A stretch of DNA of 64,000 bases from Cryptomeria japonica (lineage: Eukaryota; Streptophyta; Pinopsida; Cupressales; Cupressaceae). Every line of letters begins with the position of its first letter. Position 1 is the first letter of the stretch. Under the pieces are notes generated by a model. It was not told the DNA's origin, searched no databases, and saw only the letters and a program-made list of their open reading frames with translations. The stretch is from the NCBI RefSeq assembly GCF_030272615.1, contig NC_081405.1:572852252-572916251 (forward strand), written 5' to 3'. The position numbers were made by a program, and so were the translations under genes. Shown piece by piece: positions 32,755 through 43,533 of the stretch.

Positions 32755-33600
32755 ACCGTTTAAGTCCATCGGCATAACACACACTAGAGACAATGGAGAA
32801 ATATTATCTTATTGATAGCCGATGAGGCTATTGGTAAGAATTATCCCAATGGACACTAGCAAAAAGTAAAATGCATCGACAAAGGTTACAACGATAAAGG
32901 GTCATCGGTGTAGACAAAAGTAGTTGGGATTTTTTAAAAAAAAATGTTGGGGAAGGTTGGAATTCCGATGAACACCACAAGACAACCGACGATGTTGCCA
33001 TACATGCAATGACAAAAATGTTGTAGGATGCAGCCTAGTCCATCATCGTAATCATTTAAATTCTGGCATCTCCTTGAAGATGGTCCATCGACAGAATGCA
33101 CACTAGTGGCAATGGAGAAATCATGTCTTGTTGATAGCTGATGAGGCTACCAGTAAGACTTATCCCAATGGACACTAAAAAAGTAAAATGCATTGGCAAA
33201 GGTTACAGAGATAAAAGGGTCATCGGAAAAGGTTATGACAATAAAGGATGCAATGAGGATGGAATTTCGGTGTCTCCTCATCAAACAAACATGCCGCCTA
33301 GTGGCAATGGACATATCTTGTCTTGCCGATAGCCATGAGGCTATCGATAAGACTTATCCTGATGGACACTTGAAAAAGTAAAAATGCATCAACAAAGGTT
33401 ACGATGATAAATAAAGGGTCATCAAAAAAGGTTACGGCGATAAAGGATTCAATGAGGTCGGAATTTTGATGTCTCCTTGTAAAAAAAAATGTTCCGGGTG
33501 CATAGAAATTTCCAATGTGGCGTCATTGGAATTTCGATCTGAATCCCGTCATTGGAATCATTGATGAAAAAATAGCAATGAGGATTTTCTCCCTGAATAG
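32755..33600 (+). repeat. repeat R, three direct units
   Basis: Units begin near 32768, 33074 and 33285. Each runs from TCCATCG or GTGGCAATGGA words through a stem (perfect in unit 3: CGATAGCC ATGA GGCTATCG at 33327-33346) to TCCCAATGGACACT, then AAAGTAAAATGCAT and GGTTAC. Spacers differ in length. An inverse copy lies at 18081-18330. No coding capacity is visible. Confidence 0.75.
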
Positions 33601-33634
33601 GTCTGAATTTTGACATTTAGTTGTTTAAGTTCCG

Positions 33635-34500
33635 ATGAACGGTTGTCAAAAAACCGCTCCAAATTTACTAGTGACATCACTTCAGCATGCCTTGGGAACC
33701 CAATTGAACTTTATTTTAGCCTACCATCCAGAGATAGATGGTCAGATAGAGAGGGTTAATCAGGTTCCAGAGGACATGCTACCCATGTATGTTATGTATC
33801 AGAAGTCCCAATGGGAGGACTACCTTTATCTCATGGAATTTTCTTATAACAATATTAGTATGTTTCCCTTCCAGGTGTTGTATGATCGTCCTTGTCGCAC
33901 TCCTTTAAGATGGGATTGGTTAGAGGACAGGTTATGGCTAGGTCTAGAGATGCTTCAAGAGATGGAGTAGTAGGTTGAGCGCATTCATGAGCATCTAGTG
34001 GTAGCTCAGGATGGGAAGAAGAATTATGTTGATGCTCGTAGGGTGGATCACTAGTTTTTAGTTGGAGATCAAGTTTTCCTAAGAGTATGTCTGTAGAAGA
34101 GTCCAATCTGATATGGAAAGGGCTCTAAGATGACGCCTTGGTTTGTTTTTCCTTTGTGAGATCCTTGAGAGGATAGGACTTTTTGTTTACCATCTTTCCT
34201 TACCACCAAGCCTATCCCACATCCATGATGTCTTTCATGTTAAATTAGTTCTTAGACAATATCATCCTTATGTGACACATGTTTTGGATTGGAATGCATT
34301 GCAAGGATATGATGGGCAACTTTCTTTGGAGACCGTGTGAATTTTGCAACATTAGGGGTTGAGTCTCAAGGGTCACACCATAGAGAAGGTAAGGGTCCAA
34401 TGGGACCCAAATTATGATACCTCATCCACTTGGGAGGATGCATCGAGGATGTGAGATCTCTACCCTTATCTTTCTGTAGACTTCCAGGAGTAAGCCTAGA
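33635..34500 (+). pseudogene. Ty3/gypsy integrase C-terminal part with chromodomain-like end
   Basis: It starts mid-domain with SLQHALGTQLNF and keeps the catalytic Glu (DGQIERVNQ). The usual WEDYLYLMEFSYNN and FQVLYDRPCRTPL blocks follow, then after a frameshift EILERIGLFVYHLSLPPSLS and HDVFHVKLVLRQYHP. It ends VRVQWDPNYDTSSTWEDASR, which resembles the chromodomain-like end of some chromoviruses. Everything upstream in pol is missing. It is probably the 3' end of the element whose gag lies at 13600. Confidence 0.85.
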
Positions 34501-34514
34501 TTTAGGGGGAAGGA
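34500..34514 (+). promoter_or_regulatory. polypurine tract of the gypsy element
   Basis: TTTAGGGGGAAGGA lies directly before the LTR start TGTGATACCCC. Confidence 0.8.
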
Positions 34515-35080
34515 TGTGATACCCCTCCCTTGTTCAGACACTGTTTTTAATTAGTTGGACTTATGATGACTCTTTTAGTTTCATATATGGTTTTGATGAT
34601 AATTTATGTTATGATGAATCTTCTTTCGAGGCTATGTTATGCTAATTTGGATTGATGTTGTTAGGCTATGATCTATGTTTATGTGCAATGAATTATGATT
34701 ATGGTTCTTATTATTATGGATGATTAGATGTTATATATGATCTATGTGTACTAAACCATGTGCTAACATATTTGTTTATCTTATGAGATGCATCATGTGT
34801 TAGATTATATTTCATGTGTTTGATTTTGATTGGAGTGCAACGGGATGATATTCCATCACTCACTTCGGAGAGACATGGGATGTCATGATTCCTCTTCACT
34901 GGTGTGCATGTATTTGTTAGGTAAATGTATATTATTCATATATATGCATTTTTTTACGATGTAGGGTTGTAGGTATGAGGCATCAACTCCACCTGGTTTC
35001 ACAAGTCTAAGAGCGCCTACATAATCCCAATGGAAGTTATGGAAGATAACATAATGGCTTGTTACTCAAACCCTTAGCCA
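34515..35080 (+). repeat. gypsy LTR (566 bp)
   Basis: It starts TGTGATACCCCTCCC and ends CCCTTAGCCA. The polypurine tract before it makes it a 3' LTR. The primer site after it (35086) makes it a 5' LTR at the same time. Confidence 0.75.
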
Positions 35081-35085
35081 TTGCT

Positions 35086-35097
35086 TGGTATTAGAGC
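35086..35097 (+). promoter_or_regulatory. primer-binding site after the gypsy LTR
   Basis: TGGTATTAGAGC is the initiator-Met type with one C to T change, 5 bp beyond the LTR. Its presence implies that a second gypsy copy begins here. Confidence 0.75.
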
Positions 35098-35720
35098 AAT
35101 GTTTCTTGTCTTGTGCTTACCTGATTGGAATTCCACATAGGTAAAGTCTAATGACCTTGGTTATGTGGTGTATGAGTGTGCCTTTATGTTGCATATGGGT
35201 TTAATTTGTTATATTTTTTTGGTAAATTTTATTATAAACCTTTATCATAGGTTTTATTTAAATTTGTGATAAGTTAATTCAAATACTTATATCTGTTGGT
35301 ATTATGGATGACTTCGTCATGTGTTGCATTGGTTTTGTCATTGATGTCAACACTTATCTTTTTGGAGGTCTACATTGTTGATTTGGCACTCTGGTTATAT
35401 TGGTTTATTGTTGAACTGGCACATTGTGGTCCCAATATGGATATTGGCTTATGCACAGTCGTCGGTATATGCTTCACCAGAAGTGATGATGATTTGTTAT
35501 CATCTGGAGATCATTTGGTTATGTCGAAGACATGGATTGGATGTTTACATTTGGTGTTTTTCTTATTGGTCTGATCAGGTTCAGATATTTGCCTTAATTG
35601 ATAGATAGGTCCAAGTTATGCACCGGTACAAGATATCATGTTCTAGATCAGCATGACACATTTTGGAAATGGTTTATTGATTGGATAATGTGTAAATGTA
35701 TTCAGTCGACATATTGTATT

Positions 35721-36941
35721 TGTAGCGTCCTAAAATTGTGACACTTGCAATTTCGACTGCATTTCGGTCTTCACGATGGCGATGCAACACGCAACCTGAA
35801 TGGAGACCCCAAAACTTGCTCACGACACTGAAAACTGCATTTTTCATGCACCCTGGCCTGAACCTCCTTGCACCCTGCTGCCCCGGGAGGTGGGACCAGA
35901 GCGCCCAGCGCCCTGGTCCTCCAGGACCATGGCACCCAGCGCCCTGGTCCCTGGGTCCTATTTTGGGCCCGGTCTCCTAAGGGGCTCGGGTCTTTTTGAT
36001 TGCAATTTGGAAAATTACATTCCCTGGTCGGCCTAAGGTCGGGAAAATCAGTCTATCAGCCCTAATTGACAAGTATATAAATGACATTTTCCTCTTTCAT
36101 TCGATATGATGAGGGAAAAGGCGTGGAAACTATACTCAAGCATTCAGGCATTCAAGCATTCTTTCAAGCAATTGATCATTTCAAGTCTCCATTCAAGGCT
36201 AAGTGTTGCATTCAAGACAAGGATTCAACCATTGAAGAGGAGATCACATACTACATGCTACAACATACAACATCTAAACCTTCGCACATAAGGATACAAA
36301 CATCCTTAGAACAAGGTATTAGTACTTGTTTTACAGTCATTTACATTTACAGCTCTTGCTCATTTCTTGGTTAATTCCAAAACCGGGGTTTGACCTAAAG
36401 GCAAACCCCTAATCCCTAACCCCCCAATCATCTTCTCTTTTCTATGTGTAGGTTGCAGGTACGCGGCTGAAATTGAAGATCTGGAATCCTTGTGCAGAGA
36501 CGAACAGATCCCCCTTCGTTTCGCGGATTTTTCGGAGGACCGTGGCGCCGAGCGCCATCGTCCCGACAACTTTTGCTCAAATTTGCAGGACAGCGCCGTA
36601 TCGACATTTTACTGCTAATTCCAGGTCCGCAACTTCATCCTATAACCCAAAATCAGTTTATAAGCGAATCTTTATGACTTTCTATGCATCCTTAGCTTAA
36701 TTTCCTTAATCAACATTCTTTACAAAAGAGGGTAGCTTTGCTTTCCAAACCCTTGAAATTCATTTAGCATCCAATCTTACATCATGTGGGATTGAATCTT
36801 ATGAGTTTCAACCCCTCTTTTGAATGTAAAGTCTTCCCCCTAAGTGAAAACCCATCGAATCCTAGCGAACCTCCCTTCTCTCTCCTTGGAGTTAGAAGAA
36901 GGGAGACCAACTAGGGTTCGACCGCGATTTTCCGCTTTACA
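35721..36941 (+). repeat. gag-protease element 5' LTR
   Basis: TGTAGCGTCC to GCTTTACA, 1221 bp. It carries two copies of a GC-rich palindromic unit (35892-35950) and a further palindrome at 36534-36566. Confidence 0.93.
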
Positions 36942-36944
36942 TTT

Positions 36945-36960
36945 TGGTGAACCCGACGTG
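36945..36960 (+). promoter_or_regulatory. primer-binding site, unassigned tRNA
   Basis: TGGTGAACCCGACGTG begins 3 bp after the LTR. It starts with TGG, as expected for pairing with a tRNA CCA end, but is not the initiator-Met type. The element at 54637-63678 has nearly the same site. Confidence 0.75.
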
Positions 36961-38116
36961 AACATCCTTTCTGATTTTTCATGCTTAGATCTGAAAAAAT
37001 TGATTACATTTCCATGTTTGATCTTTTGCAAAATTTTAGAGGTGATTGCATAAAAACCCTAAATTTTCTTTTTAGTAATTAAACTTGCGAAATGTCTAAA
37101 TGTTAATGCTTGTTTCAGATCTGTCCTTCTATTACAAATTATCAATTCATATTTGTGCTTTAATTTTGAAAATTAAGTGGTTAAAAGTCAAAACCCTAAT
37201 TTTTGAAACCCTCTTGATTCAACCTTTGTCCGACAATTTGACCAATCAAAACATCTCCAAATCAGCTGTAACTTTAGATTCCGCAATAAAGTCACAATAT
37301 CTTTCATCCCTGAAAATTTGGAAAAAAGTTGCGAGGACCGTGTTGCACTCCGAGCGCCATCGTCCCCGACATTTTTTCCAAAATTTCGGGAGCGAGATCT
37401 TGCTGTATTTTCCTGCTAAAATCCAGAATTTTGGCTGATTTTATCAATTATAACACTTTCAAAATTACAGTCAAAGTTGGTCTTGTGATTGCTTGGTCTA
37501 AGGCTCCTAATCATTCAAAAATTATCGAAACTGAAATTTTGTGTCAAAATTGTGTTCTTACTGTCTTAGATCTGAAAATTGTACTTGCATTCATTCGAAA
37601 TTTCAGTGCTTTATTCAAATATTTGCATTTTGTGACTTTTGAAATTAAGTGCCTAATTACAACAACTTTGATTTCCGCTTTCAAAATTGAATTTAGCGTG
37701 AAATTGAGTCAATTTTCAAATTTCAAAATTTGCATTGCTCTTGACATTCCCTCTAAAATCATAAAATTCAAAATTTCAGTTTCCCTCTCTTTTTTCAAAA
37801 TTCAAATTTTGCATTTTTTGACAATCTTGATAGGGTTCAATTTTGAATTTGCAACTTTAATTTGGCCTATCTACAGATTGTAAAATCCCTCAATTTTTTC
37901 AGATTAGCTCTAAAATCATCATACCTTTCATCCCTGCAAATTTCGAAAAAAGTTGCAAGGACCGTGTTGCACTCCGAGCGCCACGGTCCCGGACATTTTT
38001 TCCGAAATTTTGGGAGACTGTTGTGATTGCATTTAACAACTTAAATCTGGAAGATTGGCTGGTTTTACTGAAAATTGCTACCTCTAAAATCAAAATCTTC
38101 TCTCTCTCTCTAGTGC
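36961..38116 (+). other. untranslated leader of the gag-protease element
   Basis: This AT-rich leader has no convincing ORF. It contains two copies of a 60-bp block with the palindromic word pair (37334-37370 and 37958-37994), each followed by CATTTTTTCC and AAATTT..GGGA. An open stretch at 37329-37883 is low-complexity and overlaps this block, so I do not call it. Confidence 0.7.
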
Positions 38117-41100
38117 ATGAGTTTTACAACAAGAAGTCCTACTTACACTATTCCCGTTAGACGAAGCCGTAGAATTAAGTCTTTCCGAGGTTTAACTACC
38201 GAGGAGATGGAACCTAATTTGAATAGCCTTTTTAACGAGGACATGGGTAATTCCTCTAATCCTCCTAATGATGAAGAAGCTCCCCATGAAGTTTCTGTTG
38301 AACAACTTTCCAAATTGGATAACCAATTTGACGATTTTCACCAATGGATGTCTCATGAGTATCCCGATAGTCAAGCTCTTCCTTTAATTGAGGGTCTAAA
38401 ACGTATGCTTCAAAGTGATAAGAATGGAATTGATGTTTTATGTGGTATCGCACACATTGTGGATTCGAATGTGATGCCTATGAAGAGTTGTGCTGAATCT
38501 TTAGGTTATACACAACCTCCTACACAAGTCAATCATTCTATTCCTTTGACAACTCCTATTGCTAGTATACCTACCTTTACATCAAATATCATGGCTACTT
38601 CTATACAAGACATTCCTACTGTGATTACCAGTCATGGGGGCAATCCTCCTTCTTCAATTAACCCTATTCCTTCATTCAATCCGACTTCTTCATTCATTCC
38701 TTCAATAAGTGTTCCTATTACATCTTCACAAATGAACATGACACAAGGGGGCAATTCATTTAACCATTCCATTCCTCCTTGTAGTGTTCCTCCTATCCAA
38801 TCATCCCCTATGGTTGACTATCATAGGGTCCCACCACCTTACTCTTTACCATCTTTCAATAACATCACACCTCCATCTCAATCTAACACACCTAATATGA
38901 ACTCTTCGACTGAAGCTACCATTAATAATCTTGCACAAAATGTCTCTTCTTTACAGCAACAAATTGCCTCTATGAATCAATCTAAGTTTAGTGTGCCCAC
39001 ATTTGATGTTGCGAGCCCACTTTCTCTTGACATTGTTCGAGCTATTCCTCCTAAGCATGTTGAAATCCCACATTTGGAACTTTATAATGGTAAAGGAGAT
39101 CCTCTAACACATGTTAAGACTTTTCAAACAATATGTACTGATTTTGCTTATGACCAAAGGTTGCTTGCAAAACTATTCACTAGAACATTAAGAGACAAAG
39201 CCCTACAATGGTATTGCTCGTTGCCTTCTTATTCTATTACTTCTTTCGAACAACTTGCAAATGCTTTCATTCAACAATTTCAAAACAATATAAGTCCTAA
39301 AGTTACTTTGATTGATTTAATGCATTGTAAACAAGGTGTTAAAGAAAAAGTGACTGATTTCATTGGTAGATATAAGCATTTGTATGCTCAAATTTCTTTT
39401 CCAGTGCCTGATAATGATATTCAAAGAATCTTTATTTCTAATTTGCAAAAAGATATTCGAGACAAACTTCTGTTTTCTGAGTTTACTTCTTTTCAACAGT
39501 TGTGTGCCACTCTTCACAATTATCAACTGACTGTGAGTCAAATGGAACAATCACATCCTATGGCTCCGAGTGATAAGGGTGATAGCAGTCAACAACCATT
39601 TGGGAAGTTTAAACCGAACAGAGATTCCATCAAATTCAATGAAAACATCATCAACAACAATGTGAATGTAGCATCAGGTGTGCCTCCTATTTCTAAATTT
39701 TTCAGGAAAGAAAGAAAGTATACTCCTTTGAATGAATCATTGCATGATATTATGAATAAGTTATTGGGACAAAATGTGCTTACTCTTCCTCCTATATGAC
39801 AAATTGATCTTGCAAAGATTACTTCACCTTATTTTGATCATAAAGCTTTTTGTCATTTTCATCGTCAGCCTGGTCATGATACTGAAAAATGCTTTTCTTT
39901 AAAGGGTAAAATTCAGGATTTGATTGATAATAATACTATTTCTGTTTCTGGAGTGAATGATAAAGGCAACACATCTGTAGCTCCTCCTAACCAAAATCTT
40001 TAGATTTTTACTGATCCATTACCTTCTCATACCTCTCATACCTCTAATGCGATTGAGGCTAATGATTCCTCTTTCTCATCTAATGGTCTTGTGTCTATGA
40101 CTCCGAATGTGATTAACTTTGTAGAGAAGCAAGAAATCCCTAAAGAACCTTCCATCACATTTGATTCCAGTGAAACCATTAGAGCACCTGATGGTCCTTT
40201 ATACATAGTTGCAAAAGTCAAGAATATGCCTTGCCGTGGAGTGCTTATTGATCCTTCGTGCATGGTTAATGTTATTACTGAAGAATTTATTTTTACTTTG
40301 CAATTGAATCAAGTGATCTATGACAAAACAGATGTGATTGTGAAACTATTTGATGCATTTTCTTCTCCTGCAATTGGTTCTATTACATTGCCTATTGAGA
40401 TCCATAACAAATCCCTTGATGTGAACTTTTCTATTATTCCTTCTTCCGAACAATTTCGTGTGAAGCTTGGCTATCCTTGGCTATCTTCCATGAAAGCTAT
40501 TGCTTCTCCTATTCATAAGTGTTTGAAATTTCCCCATAATGGTGAAGTTGTTACTGTCAATCATAGTCTCTTTAAACCAGCTGAAAGAACCTCTAGTGTT
40601 CCTATTGATTACTTTTGGCCCAAACAATTCCAATCTCTTCCTCCGCGAAGTGATCATCTTTTCAAATCTTATCAAAAGTGGAAAACAGATATGATCCTAT
40701 CTCTAAGTGAACCTAGAGCACCTAAACTTGACATTCCTATCATTCTTGAGAAGGAAATTCTTCCTTTGAAAGACAAAACTAATGTCTTTCCCCAAGAAGA
40801 TTCCCAACCCGTCCCTATGGATGCGACTATGTCTATGCCTAATAAATCTTCTAAAAATAGACCTATACCTCCTCATCATGATGGACTTGGTCTTCTTCCT
40901 AAACCAAAAACTTCTCCTTTATATGGAGCAGTTCCTCCTCCTGCCTTCTATAGAGAGAAGAGACCTTCTTCTTCTCCTATTATCCAGCCTAAGAGACCAC
41001 AACCTAAACACCCAAGTGATAAGGATGAGAACATTCCTCCTCCTCTATCTTCTACACTTCCTACTAAGACTAGACGTAATCGTTCTGCACGGGAACATCG

Positions 41101-41536
41101 ACAAAAGCGTCGTCTTAGGGCTCAAGCAGCTGCTTCTCAAACTTTGCAATCTCCAAAAACACCTTCAACAAGCATTATTCCATTTTCTCCTCAGCCGGAT
41201 ATTGAGCCTAAATCTCCTAAACATAAGATGCATGATGGTCTTGATCCTGTGCGAGTTAAAGATCCTATTTTTATAAATCTTGATGATGATATAAATGTTA
41301 CTCCTCTTGCTTCTGATAGTGAATATGAACTTGTTGATGTCGATAACCATTTATTTTCTAAAGCACTTATCCTAGCTCCTAGACAAGAACAATGTGGCTT
41401 GGAACATGAACATAGCCCTTGTTTGGATCTTGTGATAGCTCCATCTGCTGTGTTGGATGTTCCTCCTCTAGCGTGTTCCCTGCCTTCCCGAAACATTGAT
41501 CAGCAAGATCGGGGGGTAGATGACATGCTAGACTAA
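38117..41536 (+). pseudogene. gag-protease polyprotein, two stops
   Basis: One frame of 1139 codons is broken by TGA at 39797 and TAG at about 40003. The N-terminal third is Pro, Ser and Thr rich. The gag capsid domain is at residues 315-450 (HLELYNGKGDPLTHVKTF, ALQWYCSLPSYSITSFEQL). A C-H-H-C motif (CHFHRQPGHDTEKC) lies near residue 580. The protease-like domain at residues 690-830 has VLIDPSCMVNVI, so Asp is followed by Pro-Ser rather than the usual Ser/Thr-Gly. The last 280 residues are Pro rich with a basic patch (RRNRSAREHRQKRRLRAQ). The two open parts are 38117-39799 and 40091-41536. The two stops may be recent decay. Confidence 0.9.
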
Positions 41537-42266
41537 GTTACATTAGCATGGCAGATTCTCTCCCCCTCCCTTTTGTTACTTCTTCTATATGTTATTCTCA
41601 TTCTTCTATTTGTTGTCCTTAGTGTTGTCTACTTGAGGATGATGCAAAGCATTGAGATCTCTCGATCTCTCTCATGTTGACTCAAAAGACACATGTGTTC
41701 CCTTCTTCTAGGTGACCTTCCTTGATTGGGGAATGAAGAACAATTATGCATACATACATATGATATATATAAATGAATTATCATACAGCATACTGACCCC
41801 AAGGAAAGCGAAGTCACCTCGTGCTTTGTGTTTTGTGTCTATTATCCTTGGGTTTATCTCACACTTGGGGGCTAAATCTTTGCGATAACGTGCTCCTTTT
41901 CCTTTCTCATTTCTTATGTGTATCACTACGTTAAAACAATCACCCCCATTGAGGCGTGTGCGATCTCTTTAACGTAGGGGGGCATACACCCTGTCTATCC
42001 TTTCAAAGATACTTGAAAACTTCTTGGCAAACTTAGCTTTGTCTTGAAGATTTTTGGTATTTCTTTTGCATGACTCATAGTGAGGGAACCTTACTATTGA
42101 CAGTCATGGTTCTTCCTCATGATCTTCCCTTTTACTTTGTCAATCGAAGTTGTAAGATCCTTAGTCCACTGGGGGCTTGGTGTATCTTGCCTCCTTGACG
42201 TGGTGAACGTCTTTCAACGTTGTTTCCTTGTACTTTACCAGAAGTATGAGCATACATACTCCCGCT
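41537..42266 (+). other. 3' untranslated region of the gag-protease element
   Basis: No ORF is supported. A second purine-run word, CTTGGGGGCTAAAT, lies near 41865 and resembles the terminal polypurine tract. Confidence 0.7.
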
Positions 42267-42281
42267 AAAGTGGGGGCTAAA
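42267..42281 (+). promoter_or_regulatory. polypurine tract of the gag-protease element
   Basis: AAAGTGGGGGCTAAA lies directly before the 3' LTR. The minus-strand relative has AAAGTGGGGGCAAAA at the same place. Confidence 0.88.
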
Positions 42282-43533
42282 TGTAGCGTCCTAAAATTGC
42301 GACACTTGCAATTTCGACTGCATTTCGGTCTTCACGATGGCGACGCAACACGCAACCTGAATGGAGACCCCAAAACTTGCTCACGACACTGAAAACTGCA
42401 TTTTTCATGCACCCTGGCCTGAACCTCCTTGCACCCTGCTGCCCCAGGAGGTGGGACCAGAGCGCCCAGCGCCCTGGTCCTCCAGGACCAGGGCGCCCAG
42501 CGCCCTGGTCCTCTAGGACCATGGCACCCAGCGCCCTGGTCCCTGGGTCCTATTTTGGGCCCGGTCTCCTAAGGGGCTCGGGTCTTTTTGATTGCAATTT
42601 GGAAAGTTACATTCCCTGGTCGGCCTAAGGTCGGGAAAATCAGTCTATCAGCCCTAATTGACAAGTATATAAATGACATTTTCCTCTTTCATTCGATATG
42701 ATGAGGGAAAAGGTTTGGAAACTATACTCAAGCATTCAAGCATTCAAGCATTCTTTCAAGCAATTGATCATTTCAAGTCTCCATTCAAGGCTAAGTGTTG
42801 CATTCAAGACAAGGATTCAACCATTGAAGAGGAGATCACATACTACATGCTACAACATACAACATCTAAACCTTCGCACATAAGGATACAAACATCCTTA
42901 GAACAAGGTATTAGTACTTGTTTTACAGTCATTTACATTTACAGCTCTTGCTCATTTCTTGGTTAATTCCAAAACCGGGGTTTGACCTAAAGGCAAACCC
43001 CTAATCCCTAACCCCCCAATCGTCTTCGCTTTTCTGTGTGTAGGTTGCAGGTACACGGCTGAAATTGAAGATCTGGAATCCTTGTGCAGAGACGAACAGA
43101 TCCCCCTTCGTTTCGCGGATTTTTCGGAGGACCGTGGCGCCGGGCGCCATCGTCCCGACAACTTTTGCTCAAATTTGCAGGACAACACCGTATCAACATT
43201 TTACTGCTAATTCCAGGTCCGCAGCTTCATCCTATAACCCGAACTCAGTTTATAAGCGAATCTTTATGACTTTCTATGCATCCTTAGCTTAATTTCCTTA
43301 ATCAACATTCTTTACAAAAGAGGGTAGCTTTGCTTTCCAAACCCTTGAAATTCATTTAGCATCCAATCTTACATCATGTGGGATTGAATCTTATGAGTTT
43401 CAACCCCTCTTTTGAATGTAAAGTCTTCCCCCTAAGTGAAAACCCATCGAATCCTAGCGAACCTCCCTTCTCTCTCCTTGGAGTTAGAAGAAGGGAGACC
43501 AACTAGGGTTCGACCGCGATTTTCCGCTTTACA
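42282..43533 (+). repeat. gag-protease element 3' LTR
   Basis: TGTAGCGTCC to GCTTTACA, 1252 bp. It has three copies of the GC-rich palindromic unit (42454-42542), one more than the 5' LTR. The second palindrome recurs at 43127-43158. Confidence 0.93.

Larger units (their letters stand above)
35721..43533 (+). mobile_element. complete non-autonomous gag-protease LTR retrotransposon
   Basis: LTRs of 1221 and 1252 bp start TGTAGCGTCCTAAAA and end TTCCGCTTTACA. GTATT flanks both ends (35716-35720 and 43534-43538). A primer site, a 1.15-kb leader, one gag-protease reading frame with two stops and a polypurine tract lie between. The 745 bp from the end of the frame to the 3' LTR hold no RT, RNase H or integrase. 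The LTRs differ little apart from one 31-bp repeat unit, so insertion was recent compared with its neighbours. The gag resembles the Tat-type gypsy group. Confidence 0.93.

Noticed and set aside
32755-33420. Regularly spaced similar units as a possible CRISPR array
   Set aside because: The units are long, imperfect and only three; spacers are also related and the DNA is plant nuclear.
35738-36036. Overlapping ORFs in the LTRs of the gag-protease element, repeated at 42377-42628
   Set aside because: They lie wholly in LTR sequence, overlap in two frames and appear in both LTRs. They contain the GC-rich palindromes, with no protein family.
37329-37883. 184-codon plus-strand ORF in the leader of the gag-protease element
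   Set aside because: It overlaps the conserved palindromic block and has low-complexity Phe, Ile and Lys-rich content typical of AT-rich DNA.
40782-41276. 164-codon ORF, Leu-rich
   Set aside because: It is a shadow in another frame of the Pro-rich tail of the gag-protease polyprotein.
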